Below, one piece after another: positions 33,352-44,234 of a DNA stretch of 64,000 nucleotides (its first letter is position 1; each line of letters begins with the position of its first letter). The DNA is taken from NCBI GenBank assembly GCA_025618425.1, contig CM046844.1:11768058-11832057 (forward strand), given 5' to 3'. Both the position numbers and the translations under genes were made by a program. Below the pieces are notes generated by a model, which saw only the letters and a program-made list of their open reading frames with translations, ran no database searches and was not told the origin of the DNA. The stretch is from Heliocidaris tuberculata. Taxonomy: Eukaryota; Echinodermata; Echinoidea; Camarodonta; Echinometridae.

Positions 33352-33817
33352 ACCCCTGTTACACCAAAATACCTACCCGAGACCAGTCTTGGGCGCCCCG
33401 AGACTGGTTTCCAAAAAGCTGACCCAAATTTTTGGATCCCTGTTACACCGAAATCGTAAGGAGTCTCGGGGCGCCCCGAGACTGCTTTTTGTGCGTTTAC
33501 ACCGACTTATGCAAAGCTACCCGAGACAGGTTTCGAGTGAGACTTTCTGTTTGCGGACGTTGGCGTGGGCGGACTGAATTTAACGCACGTGCTAGCAGCG
33601 CACAAACCAGTCTCGGGTAGGTTAGCGTTTACACCGGATCCTAAGGAAGCTCGGGAGTCCCCGAACCAGTCTCGGACCACATCGCTAGGTAGTCCGAGAC
33701 TGGTTTGCTCAGAAGTGGTCTCGGGTAGGTTTCGTCCGTTTACACTGGATTTGAAACCTACCCGAGGCCAGTCTCGGGGCGCCCCGAGACTCCTTAGGAT
33801 TTCGGTGTAACAGGGGT
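33352..33817. mobile_element. 466-bp GC-rich foldback element with CATAG duplication
   Basis: Terminal inverted repeats are ACCCCTGTTACACCAAAAT at the left and ATTTCGGTGTAACAGGGGT at the right, with one mismatch. CATAG flanks both ends (33,347-33,351 and 33,818-33,822) and is a likely 5-bp target-site duplication. The interior is much richer in G and C and consists of CCCGAGACTGGTTT-type motifs in both orientations. A second internal CCCTGTTACACCGAAATC lies near 33,441. It is inserted in FEM1-like copy 3. Confidence 0.88.
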
Positions 33818-33975
33818 CATAGTCTACCAGAGAGGAGAGATTTCCTCATTGACATGTTTGGTATCATACTTTTCCATGAGGCCTTTATTACTTAGAAGAT
33901 AACAACTTGATATTCACATTACAATCTACAGAGAAGTCACAGGGGGTCGTCGGAGGTAGAATGCACATCTTCCTA

Positions 33976-34395
33976 TTAAAGGCCAAGTCCACACTAACAT
34001 CAAGTTGATTTGAATAAATAGAGTAAAATTAAACAAGCATAACAGTGAAAAATTCACTGAAATTGGATGTAAAATAAGAAAGTTACAGCATTTTGAAGTT
34101 TTGCATTTTTTCATGAAACAGTGATTATGCATAACATGAGCGAACCGATGATGTCACACACTCACTTTTCCTTAGGTATTTTATTATATGAAATTTCAAA
34201 TATTTCAGTTTTTATGGATGTGATAATAAAGAATCTCTCCCTTGTATCAAAATAAGTTACAATAATGATGATTTTACATGTTCCATAAGTAGTCAACCCA
34301 TGTTTTACATTATTGAAGCAAAAAATTGAAATATATATTTCATATGATAAAATACATAAGGAAAAGTGAGTGTGTGACATCGGTTCACTCATCTG
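33976..34395. mobile_element. TTAA-type foldback repeat, one end recognised
   Basis: Starts at TTAA (33,976-33,979) with AGGCCAAGTCCACACTAACA. Internal arms GATGTCACACACTCACTTTT (about 34,150) and AAAAGTGAGTGTGTGACATC (about 34,362) are complementary and extend further. No matching right terminus at TTAA was found, so it may be truncated. Confidence 0.6.
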
Positions 34396-34399
34396 ATAT

Positions 34400-34591
34400 T
34401 TAACTGTATTTGTTTTGATATTTGCTTATGTTTTGTTTTGCTTTAGACATGCCTTCACAGTGTTGCCTTTTTAATGGTAATGTTGTCATGTCTTGATTTT
34501 CTTACAGTGAATGATTAGATTTGATTTGACTTGAAATGATTGTAGGCAAATCGAATGGGATGGGGTGGTGGAATACCTCTCCCACTCAATC

Positions 34592-34625
<34 letters not shown>

Positions 34626-35620
34626 TCTAAACAACTTATAAGGGCTAAAGTTCGGAGAAAAGAATCATCCGCCCCCTTCCGGCTTCCAGAAGGGGGCACA
34701 ATATTGAGGGGCTCATTGTTTTGTTTTTTTGTTTTTTTGTTTTTGTTTGTTGTTTTTTGTGTAAAGTTGATGTATATACTTAAGGTATGCCAGAATGGGT
34801 TTAGCCGGGGTAATGTCCCCCCGCCCCGATCTGCCACTTTATCAAGTGCTCAGACCATATCACATTATTACTCATGCTCTTCTTCGACTGCTTTGCACTA
34901 CAATATAAGCTCAAACGGTCCACCAAGACAGTTATGTCTCGTGTAATTACAAAGTCATAGTAATGTATTGTAATTATTTGAAGAAAATTTCTTTAAGAAA
35001 TTTAGAATTATTCATCGAAATGTAATTGTAATTTTGTTTGATAGTAATGGTAACAAGAGTCAAATTAGTTCAGTACTGAAGTATAATTTACCAACATTTA
35101 CTTTGAAAAAAAACAAAACAAACTTGGTTATTATACATATACATAATGCAAAATATGATAAAACTCATGATATATATGATACATTTCTTTCATATGAAAT
35201 ACTATGTAAATAAGTCTCTCGTTAGGATAAGTTCTAAACATGTTAAAGGAACCAATACACAGTTTTGGTCAATGTTTATTATCGATTTGGTGAAAATATG
35301 TTTTCTTTGTGCATATACATCTGTATAGATGATCCAAGACGAAAACCAGAATCAATGTCCATTAAATTGCCCTAAAAGCTAGAGGACAAGAAGGTCGGGA
35401 TTATCTGTCCAGCTGGACAACTTATGTGCACGTGAATAAGGAGTTCTACTGCGGGATTCAAAAATTATTGTTCTTTATATTGACATGATATAAAATAAAA
35501 GTACAACTTTATCTGCAAAGTATGTGTGCTGTATTGACATTGTCAATGTTTGTGAGGAGTTGATCCGGCATTAATTTCCTCCGCGACATTAATTTTGCTC
35601 CGGGCTTTGTTTCGTTAGGG
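34400..35620. other. Gene-free stretch with duplicated FEM1-cluster flank
   Basis: The segment 34,508-34,690 (TTGATTTGACTTGAAATGAT, then GGGGTGGTGGAATACC and GGGCTAAAG) resembles 21,520-22,060 and 31,540-31,680. The rest is AT-rich sequence with A tracts and no recognised gene. Confidence 0.45.
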
Positions 35621-35625
35621 ATGTG

Positions 35626-35766
35626 CAGTGGCGGATCCAGGGGGGGGGGGGGGCAATCCCGGCCCGTGCCCCCCCCCCTTTTGAGGGAAAACAATGCAAT
35701 GTGCCCCCCCCCCTATTTGCGATTGTGCCCCCCCCCCCCCCCCCCCCCCCCTTTTCGAGCAGAAAA

Positions 35767-35834
<68 letters not shown>

Positions 35835-36030
35835 TGTCAGAGAATTATGGAGGGGAACTGGACCCCAATACCCCCCCCCCCCCACTGAGCGACTTTTGGA
35901 GGGCTGGCGAAAAATTTTTTTTTTTTGCTCGCCCCCCCCCGGTCTCCCTCCAAGCAGTTTCCCAAAGTTGACAATCCTGCATTTGTGTGCCCCCCCCCCC
36001 TTATACGAAATCCTGGATCCGCCCCTGGGG
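35626..36030. mobile_element. Inverted-repeat element with poly-C and a ~62-bp poly-T
   Basis: The left end CAGTGGCGGATCCAGGGGGG and the right end CCTGGATCCGCCCCTG are complementary. The interior is dominated by C runs and one uninterrupted T tract (about 35,769-35,831). Pro/Phe-rich frames over it are artefacts. Confidence 0.7.
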
Positions 36031-36721
36031 ATGTGGGTTATGTTTTGCAATTATGTTTTCAGGTTGGGCCTATAAACGGTGATAGTGTTTGGTCCAGTGT
36101 TAAAATGAAGTAAGGATTTCGGTTTCGTGTCGGAAAAATTGATCACGGAGCAATTATTGTCGGCGGAGGATAATTATGTCGTAGTACCGAATGAGAGCGA
36201 CAATAATTATGTCACAATCAATACACATAAAAGAAAAATTGAACATAATTATTGGGTAAGAACAGTGCAGAAAGAAGAGGGAGAGTGGGGAAAATGAGGG
36301 GAAGCGGTGAGGGAGAGAGAAATATATAACAAGGAAGAGAGAGAAAGAAAGAAAAAGAAAGAGGGGTGAGAGTAACGTACTGCATATTAGTGAGTGCATG
36401 GGAGAAATATATAGAAGGGAAGAGGGAAATGGAAGGGAAAACAAATAGAGGGAGAAAGAGATGGAAAATGTGATGATGGAAAAGCGATGAGGTAGAGAAC
36501 GAGAAGAAAGCTATGGGAGATTAGAGAAAGAATCTAATATGAATGGCTGAGAATTTTGTAGAATTATGAAGGAAAGATAAGCCTCTTATAAAAATAATAA
36601 CGTCCAGTATCTTTGCGACGAGAGGTTCAAATTTTGAAATACATATACTCCCTATATAATCATGTATGGTGGGCAATGAAGAAAACGTATTGGTTACTTA
36701 TTTTTTCACGTCCCCCACCCC

Positions 36722-36956
36722 CTTCTTCTCCTTCTTCTTCATCTCCTTCTACTTCTCCCTCTCCTTCTTTCTGTTCTTCTCCTTCTTCTCCTTCTTCTCT
36801 TCCTCCTCCTCCTCCTCCTCCTTCTTCTTCTTCTTCTTCTTCTTCTTCTTCTTCTTCTTCTTCTTCTTCTTCTTCTTCTTCTTCTTCTTCTTCTTCTTCT
36901 TCTTCTTCTTCTTCTTCTTCTTCTTCTTCTTCTTCTTCTTCTTCTTCTTCTTCTTC
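36722..36956. repeat. (TTC)n microsatellite
   Basis: A CTTCTCCTTCTTCTCC lead-in, a CCT run, then about 120 bp of perfect TTC. Poly-Ser, Phe, Arg and Lys frames are artefacts. Confidence 0.95.
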
Positions 36957-37712
36957 CAGACTGTACTCCTGTAATCAAACATGTGCGATGAAACTTTACC
37001 CCATTTACCCCCAAAGACACCCTCTTCGAATCGTTTTTTCTTTTTCCTTTTCTTTTCATAGTGCTATAGAGGTGCATCCTTATCATGCTTATGTTCCATT
37101 TTTTTTTCTCTCTCTCTCTCTCTTCCACATATATTACTATGGACTGTTTTAAACGTTAAAAACTGCGTATTTAAAACCAAAGGGGTTGTCTCCCTTAATA
37201 AAAGCATGGACCTTCAACAATTACCCCACAGCCCCGAAACAACCTTTTGAAACATGCACTTTTCTGTAAACATTGCCTATTTGCTTTTGGACCATTCACA
37301 TTTCACCGAATAACATCCTTTTCCGAAAACTTTTCTCGTTGGATAATTTTCGGCAGTGTTGTCGGTAATCTTGGTAGGACAAAACCCATACTGAGAATAT
37401 TTTAGCGACGCTCCTGGCCTTTGCCAAAGTAGGCTTACTAACCCCTCTCCAGGTTCTGGCATATTTTGTCAGATTCTCCATAAAATAATTATCAAATTTT
37501 CCAATCCGGTGACAATTAAAGATTAGATTTGCCTGTATCAGATTGCAGATGACAGAAATTATGAGGGGACTCGGAGGAGGACTACCAGTATACCTAGCAT
37601 GTGTAGGCTACCGGGAGTGGTAACCTAAATCATGCTGCTTGATGTCTGTCGACTTTATTTGTTGAGCTACCCGAATCATCTGTAATGGTCCGGAAATCAA
37701 ATTTGTGGCTAC

Positions 37713-37814
37713 AGCCCACGAGACCGACATGTTGGTCTCGAGGCTCTTATACCTCTCCAAGGTTTCACCAGACCGACATTATTGACGATCTCGATGGGCT
37801 CGGTCTCGTGGGCT
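37713..37814. repeat. 15-bp perfect inverted repeat in GPCR 3' flank
   Basis: AGCCCACGAGACCGA at 37,713-37,727 pairs exactly with TCGGTCTCGTGGGCT at 37,800-37,814. GGTCTCGAGGCTC gives extra inner symmetry. It lies within 150 bp downstream of the GPCR stop codon and may be in the 3' UTR. A possible AATAAA for this gene is at 37,654-37,659 (minus strand). Confidence 0.7.
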
Positions 37815-37862
37815 ATCGGTCTACTGGGATGACCCGCAAATTTCTACCAATGATAATGTTGA

Positions 37863-38176
37863 TTACACCTTATTATCGTGCGAGATAGGCTCCTTCGTAG
37901 ATACATCGTAAGAGATTGAGAGGCACGTCAGATCAACTGTGCTGCGAGTTTGCAGTGAGGAGAGGGTTGTGTTACCGCTAGTGTTAAACGAGTCATCAGG
38001 GCCGACATTGGAGGAGTCGTTGGTGTCCCCGTTGGTGTCCCTGTCCATCCTGTTGTTCCTGGTGGAGGACCCTTTGATGCAAGGGAACAGGGCGCTGAAA
38101 TCACGGCGAAACTGACGGTTGACGACGGAGTATACCACGGGGTTCATGCAGCTATTGGCGTAGGGCAGAAGCAAAC
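37863..38176 (-). CDS. GPCR exon 6 (TM7, C-tail)
   Basis: Acceptor CTATCTCCAG|GTTTGC. It encodes LLLPYANSCMNPVVYSVVNR, then QFRRDFSALFPC and a Ser/Asp/Asn-rich tail. Stop TAA at 37,863-37,865. Confidence 0.9.
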
Positions 38177-40361
38177 CTGGAGATAGAAAATTCCAATGAG
38201 ATATTCCCTTTCATTGTCTACATTACAATAAAAGACCTGCCTTTGTCAAAATAATAATAACAATAATAGTTCTAATGGGATTATAGCAATACTCTGATGA
38301 TATGTACCAATGCAATATACATGTACATACATAGGCGCCGGAAGTGGAGGGGGGGGGGGGGCAGGGGGGCGGTCGCCCCCCCCAACGAAAAAGTGGGGGG
38401 GGGGGGGGGGCAAAATGCATTTTCGCCCCCCCCCAAAAAAAAAAGCCCCCCCCATAAAAAAAAGAAAAATCAGTAGTAAAGGAGTAAAAATCGTGTGTAT
38501 ATTAAAAAAGCATGATTGCTTTATTACGTAATTGTAAGCCTTTATATTCATTTTTCGTATTCATGGAGATCACTGAAGAAAGATAAAGCATTCAAACTTT
38601 AAACTTTAACGTAGTGGAGGTTTTGTATTAGACGCAAGGTTGCCAGAGTTGGCAGAATTCTGCTTTCTGGCAGAATTTTGACCGCTTTAGCATAATTTGA
38701 CAAAATTTAGCATAATTTTAGCATAATTCTGGTGTTTTTTGTTTTTTTTGCTTGTCAGAGAATTTTCCAGTAAAAATACACCTCAAAAATGCTGATAACC
38801 TTCTTTTTTTTAATTTTTTTTTTAATCCTTGTCAGAGAATTTTCGAGTAAAAATACACCCCAAAAATGCTTGTCAGAGAATTTTTGAGTAAAATTTTGAT
38901 TTAGCAGTAGGATCTGTATTGTGAGAGGGTGGGAAAGCGTGTTTGTTTTTTTAGGGGTGAGAAGACATGAGCCCTTGAAAGGTGAGCCCCTTTGAATGTT
39001 TGCCCCCCCCCCCAATCCCAAACTGCTTCCGGCGCGCCTGTATACATATCATTTAATCATCTGATGAAATGATATTGTTAGCCCAGTGACAGAGGTATCC
39101 ACAAGATTTTGCAAATGACTCTTAAAGCAAAATGGGAACGAAAACGACGAAAGCAAGAAGTTTAACCAATTTCTAGTCAAGCAGAAAAAAAACTGAATTA
39201 ATGGAGACGAGCCAATAGGCATATTACAAATTAAAGACGACATCGGGAGAAAATGGGGGACTAGGGAAAAGAGAATCATGCCCCCCGTCCCCCACATACA
39301 CACATTGATCCAATCACCTTCTGTATAAGACATGTGCCCCCTGGTTACGCCCCCTCCCTTCCCACTTAACCATCTCCTTTAAATCTTGGTACCATAAATG
39401 GATGTTACATTCGAAATAATTACAATGTATGTTGAATATTTGAAGTTTCACCATCAGTCGCTGAACATTTATTTCGTCAACAGTCTCGTTGTCATCGATT
39501 CGTAAAACAGTAGGCTTTCCTCTCAGGAACTGAACAGCAGTTACACGTTTTATGAATCGTGTAACTGTTGTTTTGTTTTTCCTATAGGAGGCGATTTTTA
39601 GCTGAAAGATGCAGTTTTGATGATGAGTTTATAATGATACGCCAAACAACAATTATAATCCATAACAATTAAATAATATGTATTACATAACTACAAGTTT
39701 GTAATTTTGTAGTGTGACGACATGCAGTAGGCCTTTAGCGTAGCGTGGGCCGGGCCATTGTGGGGGGGGGGGGGGGTGTACGGGTATCAGGGAGGGGCGA
39801 GACTAGTATTTGAAATGCAAATGAACGAGACTCTGAAGAAGGAAAATTTGAGCGGTCGTATCACCTTCTTCCTTTCCCCACCCCCTTCTTTCTATCAGTA
39901 ATCTCTCCTTTTTTTTCGCCACTCGACGGTGGTGGTGGAGGGGTGGGGGGACCCTATACTCCCATGACTACGCCACTGTGCATAACCAAAAAAGTCTTTC
40001 TGTATGGTTACCTACCTATGTTCTTCATGGTTGGTGTGATAGCAGCAGGGGAATACTGCTGGACCAAAGTGTAGGTAGCTAACAGGACATAGCAGGCTGC
40101 ATAGAATGAGAACACAGCCAGTAGAGTTCTAGCCGTCTTCCAGTGGGAACGCAGTCTATTGGTGTCTCTTGAGCTTGAGATCTGTTGGTGGTGTGTGGTG
40201 GGGGGGGGGGGGGGGGGGGGGGGGGGGGATGAGAGAGAAAGAGAGAGAGGGGGGGGGGAGAGTTGAGGGTACGGTTGAAGATGATAGAGGGTGTTATTAC
40301 TGGGGTGTGGAATCCACCCCCCCCCCCCCCCCCCCGGCTGAGAGCGCCAATAATATAACCC

Positions 40362-40394
<33 letters not shown>

Positions 40395-41239
40395 AGCAAC
40401 AACAAAAAATTATTCTTTGTAATATCTTCTCTAGAATATTCAACGACTTACTATCTCTGAAATATTACAGCAAACGGAGTATAAGTTCTCAATGTTTTCT
40501 AGTTTAGGCACATAACTGAATCTTTTTATCCTATAATCACTGGCTCATTACCTTGGTAAATTTCTGGTTGTTACTGCGCACGTAAGCGACGATGACGACG
40601 TAGATGATTGCCGTAATGATGATGGGGATGAAGAAAAGAATGATGCTGACATAGATGATCTTAAAGTCATAGTAAAAGACCGGAAAGCCTGGTGCCACAC
40701 GACAAGCGAACGGGGTTTTCCCAACGTAGTTGACATCGAAAAGTGGTATACCATACTTCGTCTGCGGAAAGATAACAGGAAACATCTCAGCACATATTAT
40801 TTTTAACAACTGAGATATACAGTCCCAGGCGTCTCCAGATGATGTCCTTCAGATAGGCTGCATGGTGGAAGTATGCTAGAGGTAGCATAAAGTTAGCCTA
40901 CTGTCAAAGAGATTAAGAATATTTTTTATTTGATTTCAGTGAGAACGGCGTTTAAATTTGATCTGTTTTGGTTTCATTTATTTGATGATATACTTGTACC
41001 TCGTTTCCTTTTCTTTTTATTTATTTATTTATTTATTTATTTTAGTTTTTAGGCCTTATAGACATGTGTAACCATGTTAAAACCACGTGCAATTTAATTT
41101 CTGAGAAAATTACAATACTTTATCCGGTTTTCAATGATTATCTACATTCAGTTGCAATAATATCCTTACTTAACTAAAGTGAGGAAGTTATTATTTTTCC
41201 TTGGTTGGAAGTTGGATGGATGTGTGCGCGCTTGTGTAG

Positions 41240-41300
<61 letters not shown>

Positions 41301-43910
41301 CGTGTGTGTGCGAGGGGGTTGAGAGCAAAATGTCCCTTGCCCTTATAAAACTACAATAGTGGTCGCTAATGATCTGAAAGAGCGTAGACTTACGGCAAAA
41401 TTGAGGACGACTGGGATAGCTGTCAGCAGAGCTAGAACCCACAGCAAGACGATTTTCCACCTTGTCTTTACAGGGCTGCAATGTATCTTAAACTTCAGGG
41501 GGAAACACACGGCTAGATATCTAAATAAGGACATAAAACAAGATGTAACCTAATAATTTAATATCCTGATGCAACTATCAATTAAAGCATCCTTTAGCCA
41601 TAGAAATTAATGATTCTTTCATTTTCTACCATGATATTTTCTGTCAAACAATACATAGTGATCATCTATTCCTTCAAAAAGAATTAGGTAGGGGGAAAGT
41701 GGGGTAAGACGGACCCCTTAACTTTAGAGCCACGTCATTCTTTACCTAGTGGTATATGGAAATTCATCTTTGGTGTACAGGTTGTGGTCGCATATTGCTA
41801 CCCAGCTATGTTGACTAAATCTAACAAATTCCTTTGAGATTGGAATAAAATTAAATATTATATTTTTATTGACACGGGCCGTTTTACCCAGGGCCTCGGG
41901 TAAAATGGGCCATATGGGGGTGGCAAAACGGACCCCTAGGTCCGTCTTGCCCCAGACAGTTCAGAAACAAACAATTAAAAAAAAACACACGTTCGTTTCT
42001 TTGTGTTCTTACAAAAGTTTTAATTGAAAAAAACTTGCAAACAACTATTTGGCAAGCATTCTAAGCTCAGTTTGAGCAACCTGAGAACACCTTAAAATAG
42101 CCAAACTCCATAAAACAAGACAATTGTGCCCACATCTTTAACAGTTTAACACCGAACATCTTAAACATCGTCTTAAACGTAGATTCACTGAACTGGAGAC
42201 TTGCTAATCAACATAAAAGACGTCATGCGTAGATTCACTGAAATGGAGACTTGTCAATCCTGCTAGTCATCATAACAAACGTCACGCTTATTTTCATTTC
42301 TTTCTCTAAAATTCTTTTTATGGTAAAGCAATGATATGATAACACCATATTTTGATTCAAAACTTCACTGAATTGGAAACTTCCGCCCCAGGCAGTTCTG
42401 AAACAAATAGTGAAAAATACAATCGTTCGTTTCTTCGTGTTCTTTTTTTTAAAGGTTTAAATAGAAAACACTGGTATGAACAACTATCTGGCAAGCATTT
42501 AAAGCTCAGTTTGAGCAACCTGAGAATACCTTAACATAGCCAAACTCCATAAAACACGACAATTTTGCCCACATTTTTAACAGTTTAACATCGAACATCT
42601 TTAACACCGTCTTAAACGTAGATTCACTGAACCCTGCAGAACTGAACACTTGTAGGCCCTATACCAACGACTTGATTCCGCTCCCATGAACACGATCAAC
42701 TTCATGTCTAACAGTTTTTCTCTTTCTTCAAAAACCTTTTGTGGAAAAACAATTACATAATTAGTATGTGTAACTGGTAAAACAGGTACCGGTAAACGTC
42801 ACGGTACAAATTTTAACACCAGACATTCTTTAGTGAAATATTTACTCTAAATGCTTCCGGGAATTACTCCATGATTATATTGCCAGTTTAATATGAGAAA
42901 TTGTTATGACCTGCGACTAAATAATGTCGTTTTTACAAAATGACACAAGGCATTTTCAGAAATTCCATGATCCTAAATTGTATCATTTGTAATTCTGTAT
43001 GCTATCACAAAAGATTTCCTCATGAAACAGGTGCGTGTCCAGAGCTTAAAAAACATCTGTGTGGGATTGGCTCACATGCAGATTTCGCATGTGAATTCGT
43101 CATCATCGCTATCTATGCCCGCACAGGCATCATGTGCCCACTCCTTACATAACTGACACTGAATCCATCCGTCATGTTTGGTGTGCCCATAAGTCTGAAC
43201 TCCATGAGTTTCTCGTTGTTTTTCTCACATAATCTCGAGGCATTATTTCCTTCAAATTCAGAAAAAAGATATAAGCAAATGTCACAATCTACTGGACAAT
43301 GAAATTTGTATACAAAATCAGTACATGGGGTAAGACGGCCCATGGACCGTTTTGGACACTCACAGGAGGGCCATCTTACCCCACAAGGACATTCAAACGT
43401 ATTAAGATATGATACAACAGAAGCTTGCGAGAAAGACAATTCTTTTACTGTACAATGTGATCAACAATGCCCACATAATCCATCCTAATCTAATAACACG
43501 ATTTGTCCAAGTGATATTTATATGAACCCTTACGATGTGCAGGCACTTACCTTACATCAGGTGATGCTTTGATCATATTCTGTGAATTGTTTTTCTGGGA
43601 TGTGAAGGTTTTAAGTTGAAATTTTTGCTGAACTCCTTGCTTGGATTGTGCAATAATGACATGGCAATGATTAGCCACGCGCGCAATTAATTAAGGAGTT
43701 AGAGGGGGTGGTCCGGCCGTCTTACCAGCTGTGCTCGTCTTACCCCACTTTCCACTACTGGAACGTGAAAAATGGCATCAGATTCATCGTAATACTGTTC
43801 ACCTTTGCTTCATATAGCTCTTTGATTCTTCATCTTTGTTCATATAGTTCGAAAATTTAAGCACCATTCTCCCCCCCCCCCCCCCAGTTTCTTTAACACA
43901 TCATGCCCCA

Positions 43911-43959
<49 letters not shown>

Positions 43960-44200
43960 CCCCCTTTCCCTTTCTCTTCTCTTGTTTGATTTATTTTTCT
44001 TTATTTTCTTTTTGTTTTTTACAAAAGTGTATTTTCTCTAAACATTGCAGTCGAAACAAATCAAACCTCCTTGTTTTTGATACCCCTTTACTGTTTACAT
44101 TCAGTACCTATTTTTATCTACGGCATTACCGTCTGCTCAGAGCCAGAAGCAGTGGCGTTTCTATGTATTCTGGCGCCCGGGGCAAACTATCAAATCTGCG

Positions 44201-44234
<34 letters not shown>

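Larger units (their letters stand above)
31852..33965 (+). pseudogene. FEM1-like pseudogene (copy 3), broken by insertions
   Basis: Homology to copies 1 and 2 starts at the leader after a splice acceptor at 31,850-31,851 and runs to about 33,965 (GTCGGAGGTAGAATGCAC). The position equivalent to the start ATG reads ATA (ACTATAGCATCC, about 31,938-31,947). A ~400-bp element follows immediately (31,948-32,353). Coding remnants resume at TTGGGGAAACACCTTCAGAC, with ankyrin pieces at 32,418-32,651 and core pieces at 32,767-32,973 and 32,989-33,279, in different frames and with stops. A 466-bp foldback element sits at 33,352-33,817. Homology then continues (CATGAGGCCTTTATTACTTA) and stops before the C-terminal ankyrin repeats and VHL-box-like end. 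It cannot encode a working protein. Confidence 0.88.

Noticed and set aside
33389..33810. Three overlapping Arg/Pro-rich frames of 60-80 codons
   Set aside because: They lie wholly inside the GC-rich foldback element and mirror its inverted motifs.
35589..36075. Pro- and Phe-rich frames of 100-150 codons
   Set aside because: They arise from C runs and a long T tract within an inverted-repeat element.
36613..37152. Long Ser-, Phe-, Lys- or Arg-rich open frames
   Set aside because: Produced entirely by the second TTC microsatellite and its C/T-rich flanks.
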